DNA of 64,000 nucleotides from Pseudomonas ceruminis (GTDB lineage Bacteria; Pseudomonadota; Gammaproteobacteria; Pseudomonadales; Pseudomonadaceae): NCBI RefSeq assembly GCF_021602025.1, contig NZ_BQHW01000005.1, positions 186,001 to 250,000 of the forward strand, read 5' to 3'. Shown piece by piece: positions 29,359 to 40,880 of this stretch (position 1 is its first letter; each line of letters starts with the position of its first letter). The notes under the pieces were generated by a model. It saw only the letters and a program-made list of their open reading frames with translations, ran no database searches and was not told where the DNA came from. The position numbers and the translations under genes were made by a program.

Positions 29359-30510
29359 TCACAGAACTTTCGGCACTTCCGGCAGCGGCTTGCCTTTAGG
29401 CCAGAGCATCCAGATCTGCCCCTGCTGCTTCATGTTGCCTGCCAGTTCACCGGCCTCTGGCCCGGTGCCCCAGAACAGGTCCGCTCGCACTTCTCCGGTA
29501 ATTGCACCCCCCGTGTCCTGGGCACCCACCGGGCGAATCACCGGCGAGCCGTCGGGGCGTGTGGTGGACAGCCACAGCAGGCTGCCCAGTGGGATCACCT
29601 TGCGGTCGATGGCAACGCTGTAACCGGCGGTAAGGGGCACGTTGAGCGAGCCGCGCGGGCCTTCGTTGCTGTCTGGTCGGGTGCTGAAGAACACATAGCT
29701 GGGGTTGCTCGCCAGCAGTTCAGGTACCCGCTGGGGGTTGGCCTGCGCCCAGGCATGGATGGCACCCATGCTCACGTCTTCCTTCTGCAATTGGCCCTGT
29801 TCGATCAGCCAGCGGCCGATGGGCCGATACGGGTGACCGTTCTGGTCGGCATAGCCCAGGCGCAGTTGCCGGCCATCTTCCAGTTGAACCCGGCCGGAGC
29901 CCTGGATCTGCAGGAATTGCAGGTCCATCGGATCGGTCAGCCAGGCCAGTACCGGTGCCTTGGCGCCGTCACGGTAGATGACTTCGGCCGTGTCGTAGGG
30001 CTTGAGCACGCGGCCTTCAAGGCGTCCGCGCAGGCGCTTGCCCTTGAGCTCGGGGTAGAGGCTTGCCAGGTCGACCACGATCATGTCTTGCGGGATGCCA
30101 TACACGGGCACGTGCGCCGCCTCGGTGCGTTTCAGGCTGCCGGGGTAGACCGGTTCGTAGTAACCAGTGATCAGGCCATTGGCATTGTTGTCGGAGGCGC
30201 GCAGGCCGTAGACCTGCAGTTGTTGCTGCAGGAACGTGCGCACCTGGGCCGCATCCTGCGCGATCGGCATCGCCGCTTCGCAGGTGGCGGCCCATACCGG
30301 GTCACGCCTGAGCTTTTCACAGCCAACGCGCCAGGCGTTGAAACCTGCCAGCAGGTCGCTGTCGCTGACACTGGGCAGGTCGTCCCAGGCCGCTGGGGCA
30401 TAAGTGGCAATAGCATGGGGTTCGGGCTTGGCGTTTTCGCCGCCGTTGCAGCCGGCCAGCAAGGCCAGGGCTGGTAGCGCCCAGGCGAGATGGCGCAGAG
30501 CAGATTTCAT
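29359..30510 (-). CDS. mltA: Membrane-bound lytic murein transglycosylase A
   Basis: 383 residues. A lipoprotein signal peptide with lipobox LLAGC (Cys about residue 20) anchors it to the outer membrane. The MltA domain follows (GLITGYYEPVYPGS, IQGSGRVQLEDG, RLGYADQNGHPYRPIG), and the C-terminal 3D domain has the catalytic-type Asp in GAQDTGGAITG. It cleaves peptidoglycan glycan strands, giving 1,6-anhydro ends. The ATG at 30510 has AAGGA upstream; a longer start would spoil the signal peptide. Confidence 0.95.
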   Translation of the reverse strand: MKSALRHLAWALPALALLAGCNGGENAKPEPHAIATYAPAAWDDLPSVSDSDLLAGFNAWRVGCEKLRRDPVWAATCEAAMPIAQDAAQVRTFLQQQLQVYGLRASDNNANGLITGYYEPVYPGSLKRTEAAHVPVYGIPQDMIVVDLASLYPELKGKRLRGRLEGRVLKPYDTAEVIYRDGAKAPVLAWLTDPMDLQFLQIQGSGRVQLEDGRQLRLGYADQNGHPYRPIGRWLIEQGQLQKEDVSMGAIHAWAQANPQRVPELLASNPSYVFFSTRPDSNEGPRGSLNVPLTAGYSVAIDRKVIPLGSLLWLSTTRPDGSPVIRPVGAQDTGGAITGEVRADLFWGTGPEAGELAGNMKQQGQIWMLWPKGKPLPEVPKVL

Positions 30511-30626
30511 GGCTGAATCCTTGGAGGGCAGCGGCGGGTGGCTGCCCATAGTGTTCGTAAGGGTATTGGTCTTTGTCGAGCAGGCGAGGATACTGTTGGC
30601 CCTTTCCCTCTGCCAATGTGACCGTG

Positions 30627-31073
30627 ATGTTCAAATGTTTCACAGCCGTGCTGCTGGTCAGCCTGTCCCTGGTGGCCTGCGACCGTGTCGATCCTAACTC
30701 ACCTTTGGGCCAGCGCAAGGCGATCTTCAAACAGATGCTCAATACCAGCGAAGACATGGGCGGCATGCTGCGTGGGCGTTTGCCGTTCGACGGGGCGAAA
30801 TTCGCGGAGCAAGCGCAGAGGCTCGATGGCCTGGCTCATGCACCTTGGCAGCATTTCCCGCAGATCAGGGACGAGGGTCAAAGCAGTGCGCGCCCTGAAG
30901 TCTGGGAGCGCCAGGCGCGCTTTCATGAGTTGGCGCAACAGTTGGAGGGGGTGACAGGTGAATTGCTGGCGGTCACGCGCAAGCAACCGTTGGACGTCGC
31001 GACGCTCAAGGCACCGATGGACAAGGTCGAGGCAGCCTGCAAGGCCTGCCACACGGAGTTTCGCAACCACTGA
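30627..31073 (+). CDS. Cytochrome c'-like lipoprotein
   Basis: 148 residues. A short signal peptide ends in the lipobox LSLVACDR. The rest is predicted to be a four-helix bundle and carries one haem motif, CKACH, close to the C-terminus (ACKACHTEFRNH), exactly where cytochromes c' have it. Such proteins bind gases (NO, CO) or transfer electrons in the periplasm; the partner is unknown. The start is uncertain because the ribosome site is weak; the ATG at 30627 gives the best signal peptide. It is divergent from mltA. Confidence 0.82.
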   Translation: MFKCFTAVLLVSLSLVACDRVDPNSPLGQRKAIFKQMLNTSEDMGGMLRGRLPFDGAKFAEQAQRLDGLAHAPWQHFPQIRDEGQSSARPEVWERQARFHELAQQLEGVTGELLAVTRKQPLDVATLKAPMDKVEAACKACHTEFRNH

Positions 31074-31127
31074 CGGCGCCAACCAGCGGCTGCAGGCCGC
31101 TGGTTGGCTGTGTGTCGAGCGCTGTGT

Positions 31128-31520
31128 TTATTGGGTCAGTTCGGCTTTGGCGTGCTCAAGCTCTGCCTTGGCCTCGGCCAGTTTCTTCTCGCGCTTGGCA
31201 ATCTTGCTCTGGTCGCCTTTGGCCTGCGCCTCTTTCAGGTCTGCTTCGCGCTCCTGCACCTCGGCTTCGGCCTTGCGCACTTTCTGCTCGCGCTCCTGTT
31301 TCAGGCCTTCATCGGTGCAGTGCTCTTTATTTTCCTTCAGGGCCCTCTCCAGGCCGCTGATTTGGCCCGCGTTGTTGTGAGCCTTGGCGTATTCAAGCTG
31401 GTGTTCAATGGCGCTGCGCTTGGCAGCGCAACCGGTCAGCCCTGGTGTGGGCTGAGCCGCCCCAGCAGTGGCGCTGACGCTGAAAATGGCCAGCAACGCG
31501 AAGTAAGAAAGAAGTTTCAT
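31128..31520 (-). CDS. DUF1090 family periplasmic protein, copy 1
   Basis: 130 residues. Signal peptide (to about residue 22), then GLTGCAAKRSAIEHQLEYA, a second Cys in KEHCTDEGLK, and a long charged helix rich in Glu, Lys and Ala to the end. This is the DUF1090 (YqjC-like) pattern: two conserved Cys, likely a disulphide, plus a coiled-coil tail. Function unknown. A strong AAGGAGG site precedes the ATG. A clear paralogue lies 124 bases upstream on the same strand. Confidence 0.88.
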   Translation of the reverse strand: MKLLSYFALLAIFSVSATAGAAQPTPGLTGCAAKRSAIEHQLEYAKAHNNAGQISGLERALKENKEHCTDEGLKQEREQKVRKAEAEVQEREADLKEAQAKGDQSKIAKREKKLAEAKAELEHAKAELTQ

Positions 31521-31644
31521 GGGTGCCTCCTTGTAGGGGCATATGGCAGTAAGCGCTGCGATATTGCCCTTTCCTTACGACTGGGTGAAATCTCTAGCGG
31601 CTAATTTCAGAAAAATCCTACAAGCAACCTGCGCCTAGTCGCTG

Positions 31645-32040
31645 TCACCGTTCTAGATCGTCGACGGCTTCCTGCAGTTCCTTTTTCGCTTCGGCAAGCT
31701 TGTCTTTGCGCTTGTTGATGCGCTCCGAGTCGCCCTTCTTCATGGCTTTGTCCAGGTCCTTGGTGCGTTGGTTGACCTCATGACGCGCTTCCAGCACTTT
31801 CTGCTCCCGCTCTTTGCGCAGGCTCGCGTCGGTGCAGTGCGCCTCGACTTCGGCAAGGGCTTTTTCCAGGCCCGCCTGTTGGTCACTGTTGGCGTTGGCT
31901 TTGGCCTGGTCGATCTGTGCGCTGATGGCCTGACGCTTGGCGGCGCAACCGGTGAGGCCAGGTTCTTCTTCGGCGGCGTGAATGGCCTGGGTCGACAGGC
32001 CTAGGGTTGCCAGCAGGAACAGCGTGGTAATGCGTTTCAT
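31645..32040 (-). CDS. DUF1090 family periplasmic protein, copy 2
   Basis: 131 residues, paralogous to the adjacent gene: same signal peptide layout, EPGLTGCAAKRQAI, EAHCTDASLRKEREQKV and a basic/acidic helical tail. The cores (GLTGCAAKR, HCTD, KEREQKV) are nearly identical while signal peptides and tails differ, so this looks like an old tandem duplication. Function unknown; probably a periplasmic helical protein with one disulphide. AGGAGG lies before the ATG. Confidence 0.88.
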   Translation of the reverse strand: MKRITTLFLLATLGLSTQAIHAAEEEPGLTGCAAKRQAISAQIDQAKANANSDQQAGLEKALAEVEAHCTDASLRKEREQKVLEARHEVNQRTKDLDKAMKKGDSERINKRKDKLAEAKKELQEAVDDLER

Positions 32041-32160
32041 GAAAAAGCCTCCTGAACGGGGCGGGGCAGCAAAAATTGGGGAAATCCTGCCTTGGTTTTG
32101 CCGAATTAGAAACCCTTGATGGATTTTTCTGGCTGAGATTCAGCATTGCCTTGTACGCGT

Positions 32161-33903
<1,743 letters not shown>

Positions 33904-33954
33904 CTAGGCAATGTTGCCTGCGGGTACGGTGTGCAGTTGTCAGCCGATATGTCA

Positions 33955-33988
33955 CAAAAAAGCCCCTGCCGATCACTCGGCAGGGGCT
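33955..33988 (-). terminator. Intrinsic terminator of metK
   Basis: On the minus strand the stem AGCCCCTGCCGA / TCGGCAGGGGCT (33961-33988, 4-base loop) runs into TTTTTTG. It begins 22 bases past the metK stop, separating metK from ligB. Confidence 0.92.
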
Positions 33989-34010
33989 TTCGTTTACCGC
34001 TGTAGGGCAA

Positions 34011-35201
34011 TTACAGGCCGGCAGCGTCACGCAGCGACTGGGCGCGGTCGGTGCGCTCCCAGGTGAAGGTGGTGAAGGTGTCGTCGCCGACCGTCTTCTG
34101 CTGCGGGGTGCGGCCGAAGTGACCGTAGGCAGCGGTTTCCTGATACATCGGGTGGAGCAGGTCGAGCATCTTGGTGATGGCGTACGGGCGCAGGTCGAAG
34201 CACTCGCGCACCAGCTGGATGATCTTGTCGTCGGAAACCTTGCCGGTGCCGAAGGTGTTGATCGAGATGGAGGTTGGCTGGGCTACGCCGATGGCGTAGG
34301 ACACCTGGATCTCGCAACGCTCGGCCAGACCGGCGGCCACGATGTTCTTGGCCACATAGCGCCCGGCATACGCGGCGGAACGGTCGACCTTGGACGGGTC
34401 CTTGCCGGAGAACGCGCCACCACCGTGGCGGGCCATGCCCCCGTAGGAGTCGACGATGATCTTGCGACCGGTCAGGCCGCAGTCGCCCACTGGGCCGCCG
34501 ATGATGAAGTTGCCGGTCGGGTTGATGTGGTACTGGGTGTCCTTGTGCAGCAGCTCGGCCGGCAGGGTGTGCTTGACGATCAGTTCCATCACCGCTTCCT
34601 GCAGGTCTTTTTGCGAGACCTCAGGGTTGTGCTGGGTCGACAGGACCACCGCGTCGATGCCGACGACTTTACCGTTCTCGTAGCGGCAGGTGACCTGGGA
34701 CTTGGCGTCCGGGCGCAGCCATGGCAGCAGCTTGGACTTGCGGGCTTCGGCCTGGCGTTCGACCAGACGGTGCGAGAAGCAGATCGGCGCTGGCATCAGG
34801 ACGTCGGTTTCGTTGCTGGCGTAGCCGAACATCAGGCCCTGGTCGCCGGCACCCTGGTCTTCCGGCTTGGAGCGGTCGACACCTTGGGCAATGTCCACCG
34901 ATTGCTTGCCGATGATGTTCATGACGGCGCAGGTGGCACCGTCGAAGCCAACGTCGGAGCTGTTGTAGCCGATGTCGATGATGACCTTGCGCACCAGGTC
35001 TTCCAGGTCAACCCAGGCCGAGGTGGTGACCTCGCCGGCGATGATGGCGACACCGGTCTTGACCAGGGTTTCGCACGCCACACGGGCGTATTTGTCCTGG
35101 GTGATGATGGCATCAAGGACCGCGTCCGAAATCTGGTCGGCGATCTTGTCCGGATGCCCTTCGGACACGGACTCGGAGGTGAAAAGGGAGTATTCGCTCA
35201 T
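34011..35201 (-). CDS. metK: S-adenosylmethionine synthetase
   Basis: 396 residues, standard length. Makes SAM from methionine and ATP. Motifs: [27 protein letters not shown], the signature [12 protein letters not shown], and the P-loop-like [16 protein letters not shown]. The ATG at 35201 has TAGGAA upstream. It lies 19 bases after the stop of an ArsR-methyltransferase fusion gene on the same strand, so the two probably form an operon controlled by that regulator. Confidence 0.98.
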   Translation of the reverse strand: MSEYSLFTSESVSEGHPDKIADQISDAVLDAIITQDKYARVACETLVKTGVAIIAGEVTTSAWVDLEDLVRKVIIDIGYNSSDVGFDGATCAVMNIIGKQSVDIAQGVDRSKPEDQGAGDQGLMFGYASNETDVLMPAPICFSHRLVERQAEARKSKLLPWLRPDAKSQVTCRYENGKVVGIDAVVLSTQHNPEVSQKDLQEAVMELIVKHTLPAELLHKDTQYHINPTGNFIIGGPVGDCGLTGRKIIVDSYGGMARHGGGAFSGKDPSKVDRSAAYAGRYVAKNIVAAGLAERCEIQVSYAIGVAQPTSISINTFGTGKVSDDKIIQLVRECFDLRPYAITKMLDLLHPMYQETAAYGHFGRTPQQKTVGDDTFTTFTWERTDRAQSLRDAAGL

Positions 35202-35220
35202 CTCGACGGGTTCCTAAAAT

Positions 35221-36213
35221 TTACCGATGGTGTGTGTCGCCAGTCGTCCGCTGAAAATGGCGGACCTGTATCTGGAAACCGTTACGCAAGCCTACGTAGA
35301 GGCTGTCCCCCGGGGCCAGCCCGGCAGCGTTGGCCCAACGGGCCAGGTCGTCCTGTTCAAAACCAAGCCAAAGGTCGCCGCAGGCTTCCCGCGCCCAGCC
35401 CTGGTCATGGCTGCACAGTTCGGTGACCAGCAGGCTGCCGCCTGCCTTCACCCGTTTGGCCAGCAGGCGCAGGGCCAGGGCCGGGTCGCTGAAATGGTGC
35501 AGCACCATGTTCAGCACAACGCAGTCGGCTTCCACATCCGTTGCACCCAGTGCATCGGCCAACTGCAGGTTTACGTTACCCAGGCGTTCGCGTTCGCACA
35601 CCTGGCGCGCCAGCTCGAGCATGGTCGGGCTGTTGTCCAAGGCGGTCACGGTGGCAAAGCGCCGGGCCAGGTCGGGCAGAAAACCGCCGTCACCGGGGCC
35701 GACTTCCAGTGCGCTGGCGGTCGGGTCGAAATTCAATGTGTCGAGCAGCGCCAGCAGGCTTTCGCGGTACTGCGGCAAGCCGGCGATCAGGTCTTGCTGG
35801 GCGCGGAATTTCTCTTCCACCCGCAGGAAGAAGTCCTGGCTGGTGGCAGCGCGGCGTTGCTGCACCTGGGCGATGCGGGCCTGGACGTCGTGCGGCAGGC
35901 TCAGGTCGTCGACCTCTTCGAGCAGCGCCGTGTGCAGGCGCCCGCCCAGGCGCTGGCTGTCAGGCAGGGCGCGGCGGTAGAAGATCGCGTTGCCTTCGCG
36001 GCGGGTGGCCACCAGTTCGGCCTGGGCCAGCACCTTGAGGTGATGGCTCATGCCCGATTGGCCGATGCCGAAAATCTGCGCCAGTTCCAATACGCCGAAC
36101 GAATCGCTGGCCAGGGCACGCAATACATTCAGGCGCAATTCATCGCCACTGGCTTTGCACAGGGCAGCCAGGGTGTCGCTTTGCTGGGGAATGGGTTGCG
36201 CGCGAAGGTTCAT
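35221..36213 (-). CDS. ArsR-type regulator fused to a SAM-dependent methyltransferase domain (SahR-like)
   Basis: 330 residues. Residues about 15-85 form an ArsR-family winged helix (LAQIFGIGQSGMSHHLKVLAQAELV). Residues about 150-300 form a class I methyltransferase fold with an intact SAM-binding motif I, EVGPGDGGFL (170-179), and LDNSP at the next acidic loop. The ArsR metal site (ELCVCDL-type) is absent, so metal sensing is unlikely. Gene order arsR-metK, and a 26-bp palindrome 40 bases upstream of this start, suggest a regulator that senses SAM or SAH and controls the methionine cycle, as reported for SahR proteins in other Proteobacteria. The ligand is inferred. Confidence 0.85.
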   Translation of the reverse strand: MNLRAQPIPQQSDTLAALCKASGDELRLNVLRALASDSFGVLELAQIFGIGQSGMSHHLKVLAQAELVATRREGNAIFYRRALPDSQRLGGRLHTALLEEVDDLSLPHDVQARIAQVQQRRAATSQDFFLRVEEKFRAQQDLIAGLPQYRESLLALLDTLNFDPTASALEVGPGDGGFLPDLARRFATVTALDNSPTMLELARQVCERERLGNVNLQLADALGATDVEADCVVLNMVLHHFSDPALALRLLAKRVKAGGSLLVTELCSHDQGWAREACGDLWLGFEQDDLARWANAAGLAPGDSLYVGLRNGFQIQVRHFQRTTGDTHHR

Positions 36214-36252
36214 GAGGCGGCAGTCTAGACAGGCATCGTTGCCCTAGCAAGG

Positions 36253-36278
36253 CCAATATCAAAAAGTTTTGATATTGG
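36253..36278. promoter_or_regulatory. 26-bp palindrome, candidate operator of the ArsR-methyltransferase regulator
   Basis: CCAATATCAAAA and TTTTGATATTGG are exact 12-base inverted arms around a 2-base centre. It lies 40-65 bases upstream of the regulator start and about 185 bases upstream of tktA on the other strand. AT-rich palindromes with an ATATC...GATAT core suit dimeric ArsR proteins. It is the best dyad I noticed in any promoter region of the window. The rest of this 247-base gap must hold the two divergent promoters. Confidence 0.75.
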
Positions 36279-36460
36279 CGATGAGCTGCGAGCCATAAGC
36301 TCAAGGCTGCAGTAATAGAGGGGCTTGGCGCGCAGATCGGCTTCGTCTGGCAACGTAAAGCGTGCCGCCAGCAGCTTAAATGTTTGCCCCCAGCTCCCCA
36401 GTGGGGGAAAATGGGCGCCTTTTTCGTAACACCACCTATTCAAGCCCCAGGAGATAAGCG

Positions 36461-38458
36461 ATGCCCAGCCGTCGTGAACGTGCCAACGCCATTCGTGCAC
36501 TCAGCATGGATGCCGTGCAAAAGGCCAACAGCGGCCACCCAGGTGCCCCCATGGGCATGGCGGATATCGCCGAAGTGCTTTGGCGCGATTATCTGAAGCA
36601 CAACCCGAGCAACCCGAACTTCGCCGATCGTGACCGCTTCGTGCTGTCCAACGGCCACGGCTCGATGCTGATCTATTCGTTGCTGCACCTGACCGGTTAC
36701 GACGTCACCATCGACGACCTCAAGGCCTTCCGTCAGCTGCACAGCCGCACGCCGGGCCACCCGGAGTTCGGCTACACCCCGGGCGTCGAAACCACTACCG
36801 GCCCGCTGGGTCAGGGCCTGGCCAACGCTGTGGGCTTCGCCCTGGCCGAGAAAGTGCTGGGCGCCCAGTTCAACCGTGAAGGCCACAACGTCGTCGACCA
36901 CAACACCTACGTGTTTCTGGGCGATGGCTGCATGATGGAAGGCATTTCCCACGAAGTCGCCTCGCTGGCCGGTACCCTGGGCCTGGGCAAGCTGGTCGCC
37001 TTCTACGACGACAATGGCATCTCCATCGACGGCGAAGTGGAAGGCTGGTTCACCGACGACACGCCCAAGCGTTTCGAAGCGTACAACTGGCAAGTCATCC
37101 GCAACGTCAACGGTCACGATGCCGATGAAATCAAGATGGCCATCGACACCGCTCGCAAGAGCGAGCAGCCGACCCTGATCTGCTGCAAGACCATCATTGG
37201 CTTCGGTTCGCCGAACAAGCAGGGCAAGGAAGACTGCCACGGCGCGCCACTGGGTAACGACGAGATCGCCCTGGCCCGCAAGGAACTGAACTGGAACCAC
37301 GGCCCGTTCGAAGTGCCTGCCGACATCTATGCCGAGTGGAACGCCAAGGATGCAGGCGCCAAGGCCGAAGCCGAGTGGAACAAGCGTTTCGACGCCTATG
37401 CTGCTGCCTTCCCTGAGCTGGCCGGCGAACTCAAGCGCCGCCTGAACGGCGAACTGCCGGCAGACTTCTCGGAAAAAGCCGCTGCCTACATCGCTGAAGT
37501 CGCCGCCAAGGGTGAAACCATCGCCAGCCGCAAGGCCAGCCAGAACACCCTGAATGCCTTCGGCCCTCTGCTGCCTGAGCTGCTGGGCGGCTCAGCTGAC
37601 CTGGCCGGTTCCAACCTGACCCTGTGGAAAGGTTGCAAGGGCGTCAGCCATGAAGACGCCAGCGGCAACTACATGTATTACGGCGTGCGCGAGTTCGGCA
37701 TGACCGCAATCATGAACGGTGTTGCCCTGCACGGCGGCCTGGTGCCCTACGGCGCCACTTTCCTGATGTTCATGGAGTACGCCCGTAACGCCGTGCGCAT
37801 GTCCGCGCTGATGAAGCAGCGGGTCATCCACGTCTACACCCACGACTCCATCGGCCTGGGCGAAGACGGCCCGACTCACCAGCCGATCGAGCAGTTGGCC
37901 AGCCTGCGCAGCACGCCGAACCTGGACACCTGGCGCCCAGCCGACGCGGTCGAATCGGCCGTGTCCTGGAAGCACGCCCTGGAGCGCAAGGACGGCCCTT
38001 CGGCGCTGATCTTCTCGCGCCAGAACCTGCAGCACCAGGACCGTAGCGCTGCCCAGATCGCCGACATTTCCCGTGGTGGTTACGTGCTCAAGGACTGCGC
38101 CGGCGAGCCTGAGCTGATCCTGATCGCTACCGGTTCCGAGGTGGGCCTGGCCGTTCAGGCGTTCGACAAACTGACCGAGCAGGGCCGCAAGGTCCGCGTC
38201 GTGTCGATGCCGAGCACCAGCGTGTTCGATGCCCAGGACGCGGCCTACAAGCAGTCCGTACTGCCGCTGGAAGTTGGTGCGCGTATCGCCATCGAAGCCG
38301 CCCACGCCGACTTCTGGTACAAGTACGTCGGCCTGGAAGGCCGTATCATCGGCATGACCACCTACGGTGAATCGGCTCCAGCCAGCGCACTGTTCGAGGA
38401 GTTCGGCTTCACCCTGGAGAACATCCTGGGCACCGCCGAAGAGCTGCTGGAAGACTGA
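36461..38458 (+). CDS. tktA: Transketolase
   Basis: 665 residues. Transfers two-carbon units in the non-oxidative pentose phosphate pathway, using thiamine diphosphate. Motifs: [14 protein letters not shown] near the start, the ThDP/Mg signature [12 protein letters not shown], and the Pyr-domain [30 protein letters not shown] gives a good ribosome site. It heads a plus-strand run tktA-epd-pgk-two lipoproteins-fba, the same order I recall in P. aeruginosa, and is divergent from the ArsR-methyltransferase/metK unit. A REP pair separates it from epd. Confidence 0.97.
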   Translation: MPSRRERANAIRALSMDAVQKANSGHPGAPMGMADIAEVLWRDYLKHNPSNPNFADRDRFVLSNGHGSMLIYSLLHLTGYDVTIDDLKAFRQLHSRTPGHPEFGYTPGVETTTGPLGQGLANAVGFALAEKVLGAQFNREGHNVVDHNTYVFLGDGCMMEGISHEVASLAGTLGLGKLVAFYDDNGISIDGEVEGWFTDDTPKRFEAYNWQVIRNVNGHDADEIKMAIDTARKSEQPTLICCKTIIGFGSPNKQGKEDCHGAPLGNDEIALARKELNWNHGPFEVPADIYAEWNAKDAGAKAEAEWNKRFDAYAAAFPELAGELKRRLNGELPADFSEKAAAYIAEVAAKGETIASRKASQNTLNAFGPLLPELLGGSADLAGSNLTLWKGCKGVSHEDASGNYMYYGVREFGMTAIMNGVALHGGLVPYGATFLMFMEYARNAVRMSALMKQRVIHVYTHDSIGLGEDGPTHQPIEQLASLRSTPNLDTWRPADAVESAVSWKHALERKDGPSALIFSRQNLQHQDRSAAQIADISRGGYVLKDCAGEPELILIATGSEVGLAVQAFDKLTEQGRKVRVVSMPSTSVFDAQDAAYKQSVLPLEVGARIAIEAAHADFWYKYVGLEGRIIGMTTYGESAPASALFEEFGFTLENILGTAEELLED

Positions 38459-38487
38459 TACAGGCAAAGTGAGGGCCGCAGGCCCTC

Positions 38488-38563
38488 ATTCGCGGCGCAA
38501 GGCCGCTCCCACAGGATCTGCATACGCCGCAGTACCCTGTGGGAGCGGCCTTGTGCCGCGAAT
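38488..38563. repeat. REP inverted pair between tktA and epd
   Basis: 27-base arms at 38488-38514 (ATTCGCGGCGCAAGGCCGCT...) and 38537-38563 are reverse complements with a single mismatch, separated by 22 bases. The core GGCCGCTCCCACAG is the standard P. putida REP. It lies 30 bases past the tktA stop. Confidence 0.92.
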
Positions 38564-38610
38564 GGGCCGCACGGCGGCCCCGTTCAACCGCCGGAGTTCA
38601 AGAGCTACCT

Positions 38611-39672
38611 ATGCCCCACCCGCGTCCCTACAAAGTTGCACTCAACGGTTATGGCCGCATCGGCCGCTGTGTCCTGCGCGCATTGTTCGAGCGGGGGGCC
38701 AAGGCCGGTTTCGAGATCGTTGCATTGAACGACCTGGCCGATCAGGCCAGCGTGGAATACCTGACACGCTTCGACTCCACCCACGGCCGCTTTCCGGGCG
38801 AAGTGCGGGTCGACGGCGATTGTCTGCATATCAATGGCGACTGCGTGAAGGTCTTGCGCAGTGCCACCCCCGAGGGCGTCGACTGGGCGGCCCTGGACAT
38901 CGACCTGGTGCTGGAGTGCTCCGGCGCCTACCACACCCGCGCCGACGGCCAGCGCTTTCTCGATGCCGGTGCGCCACGGGTATTGTTCTCCCAACCCATG
39001 GCCAGCGAAGCCGATGTGGATGCCACGGTGGTCTACGGCATCAACCAGGATCGCCTGAGTGGCACCGAGCTGCTGGTGTCCAACGCCTCCTGCACCACCA
39101 ACTGCGGCGTACCGCTGCTGCGGGTGCTGGACCAGGCGTTCGGCATCGAATACGTGCAGATCACCACTATTCACTCGGCAATGAACGACCAGCCGGTGAT
39201 CGATGCCTACCACCACGAAGACCTGCGCCGCACGCGCTCGGCGTTCCAGTCAGTGATCCCGGTGTCCACCGGCCTGGCCCGCGGCATCGAACGCCTGCTG
39301 CCGGAACTTGCAGGGCGAATCCAGGCCAAAGCGGTACGTGTGCCGACCGTTAACGTCTCGTGCCTGGACATCACCCTGCAGACCGCCCGCGACACCAGCG
39401 CAGCCGAGGTCAACCGGGTACTGCGCGAGGCGGCGCTGGACGGCCCGCTGAAAGGCTTGCTGGCCTATACCGAGCTGCCCCATGCCAGCTGTGATTTCAA
39501 CCATGACCCGCATTCGGCGATCGTCGATGCCAGCCAGACCCGCGTCTCAGGCCCTCGCCTGGTGAACCTGCTGGCCTGGTTCGACAACGAATGGGGGTTT
39601 GCCAACCGTATGCTCGACGTCGCCGAACATTATCTGCACGTCGTCCACTCCACCCGCACCAAACAGCCCTGA
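38611..39672 (+). CDS. epd: D-erythrose-4-phosphate dehydrogenase
   Basis: 353 residues of the GAPDH superfamily: NAD-binding VALNGYGRIGRCVLRAL, catalytic Cys in SNASCTTNCG, DFNHDPHSAIVDASQTRVSG and CDNEWGFANRM-like DNEWGFANRM. The EPDH-type stretch TTIHSAMNDQPVIDAYHHEDLRR matches Epd rather than glycolytic GapA. It oxidises erythrose-4-phosphate to 4-phosphoerythronate on the way to pyridoxal phosphate. The ATG at 38611 is set by homology. It lies between tktA (which makes its substrate) and pgk (12-base gap). Confidence 0.93.
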   Translation: MPHPRPYKVALNGYGRIGRCVLRALFERGAKAGFEIVALNDLADQASVEYLTRFDSTHGRFPGEVRVDGDCLHINGDCVKVLRSATPEGVDWAALDIDLVLECSGAYHTRADGQRFLDAGAPRVLFSQPMASEADVDATVVYGINQDRLSGTELLVSNASCTTNCGVPLLRVLDQAFGIEYVQITTIHSAMNDQPVIDAYHHEDLRRTRSAFQSVIPVSTGLARGIERLLPELAGRIQAKAVRVPTVNVSCLDITLQTARDTSAAEVNRVLREAALDGPLKGLLAYTELPHASCDFNHDPHSAIVDASQTRVSGPRLVNLLAWFDNEWGFANRMLDVAEHYLHVVHSTRTKQP

Positions 39673-39684
39673 AGGACTGCATTC

Positions 39685-40848
39685 ATGACCGTGTTGAAGA
39701 TGACCGACCTCGACCTGCAAGGTAAGCGCGTACTGATCCGCGAAGACCTCAACGTGCCTGTGAAGGACGGTGTGGTAGCGAGCGACGCGCGCATCCTGGC
39801 TGCGCTGCCGACCATCAAGCTGGCCCTGGAGAAGGGCGCGGCGGTAATGGTCTGCTCGCACCTGGGCCGCCCGACCGAAGGTGAGTTCTCGGCCGAGAAC
39901 AGCCTCAAGCCGGTTGCCGACTACCTCAGCAAGGCCCTGGGCCGCGACGTGCCGCTGGTCGCCGATTACCTCGACGGGGTCGAGGTCAAGGCCGGTGACC
40001 TGGTGCTGTTCGAGAACGTGCGCTTCAACAAAGGCGAAAAGAAGAACGCTGACGAGCTGGCGCAGAAGTACGCCGCGCTGTGCGACGTCTTCGTGATGGA
40101 CGCGTTCGGCACTGCCCACCGCGCTGAAGGTTCTACCCACGGTGTTGCCAAGTTCGCCAAGGTAGCTGCTGCTGGCCCGCTGCTGGCCGCCGAGCTGGAC
40201 GCCCTGGGCAAGGCCCTGAAAGCCCCGGCCAAGCCAATGGCCGCCATCGTTGCCGGTTCCAAGGTTTCCACCAAGCTGGACGTGCTGAACAGCCTGAGCG
40301 CGGTTTGCGATCAACTGATCGTCGGGGGTGGCATCGCTAACACCTTCCTGGCCGCTGCCGGCCATCCGGTCGGCAAGTCGCTGTACGAGCCGGACCTGGT
40401 TGATACGGCCAAAGCCATCGCTGCCAAAGTCAGCGTGCCGCTGCCTGTGGACGTCGTGGTTGCCAAGGAGTTTGCTGAAAGCGCCGAAGCCACCGTCAAG
40501 GCTATCGCCGACGTTGCCGCTGACGACATGATTCTTGATATTGGCCCACAAACCGCAGCCCACTTCGCCCAGTTGCTGCAGGCGTCGAAGACGATCCTGT
40601 GGAACGGCCCGGTTGGCGTGTTCGAGTTCGACCAGTTCGGCAACGGCACCAAGGTGCTGGCCGAAGCCATCGCCGGCAGCGCCGCATTCTCCATCGCCGG
40701 TGGTGGCGACACCCTGGCCGCCATCGACAAGTATGGCGTCGGCGCTGATATCTCCTACATTTCTACCGGTGGCGGTGCATTCCTCGAGTTCGTCGAGGGC
40801 AAGGTACTGCCTGCCGTGGCGATCCTGGAAGAGCGGGCAAAAGCCTGA
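39685..40848 (+). CDS. pgk: Phosphoglycerate kinase
   Basis: 387 residues, standard bacterial length. Transfers phosphate between 1,3-bisphosphoglycerate and ADP. Motifs: [54 protein letters not shown], and the nucleotide-binding [18 protein letters not shown] lies 9 bases before the ATG, and the gap to epd is 12 bases, so epd-pgk is an operon. Two small lipoprotein genes follow before fba. Confidence 0.98.
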   Translation: MTVLKMTDLDLQGKRVLIREDLNVPVKDGVVASDARILAALPTIKLALEKGAAVMVCSHLGRPTEGEFSAENSLKPVADYLSKALGRDVPLVADYLDGVEVKAGDLVLFENVRFNKGEKKNADELAQKYAALCDVFVMDAFGTAHRAEGSTHGVAKFAKVAAAGPLLAAELDALGKALKAPAKPMAAIVAGSKVSTKLDVLNSLSAVCDQLIVGGGIANTFLAAAGHPVGKSLYEPDLVDTAKAIAAKVSVPLPVDVVVAKEFAESAEATVKAIADVAADDMILDIGPQTAAHFAQLLQASKTILWNGPVGVFEFDQFGNGTKVLAEAIAGSAAFSIAGGGDTLAAIDKYGVGADISYISTGGGAFLEFVEGKVLPAVAILEERAKA

Positions 40849-40880
40849 CAATGGCGGCGCCTGGCAAAGGGAGCGACCTG

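Noticed and set aside
35202-35220. A possible SAM riboswitch ahead of metK
   Set aside because: Only 19 bases separate the upstream gene from metK, too short for any known SAM aptamer; control more likely comes from the palindrome upstream of the regulator gene.
38488-38563. Repeat arrays considered as a CRISPR
   Set aside because: Only two inverted arms per site, no regular direct repeats with unique spacers, and no cas genes in the window.
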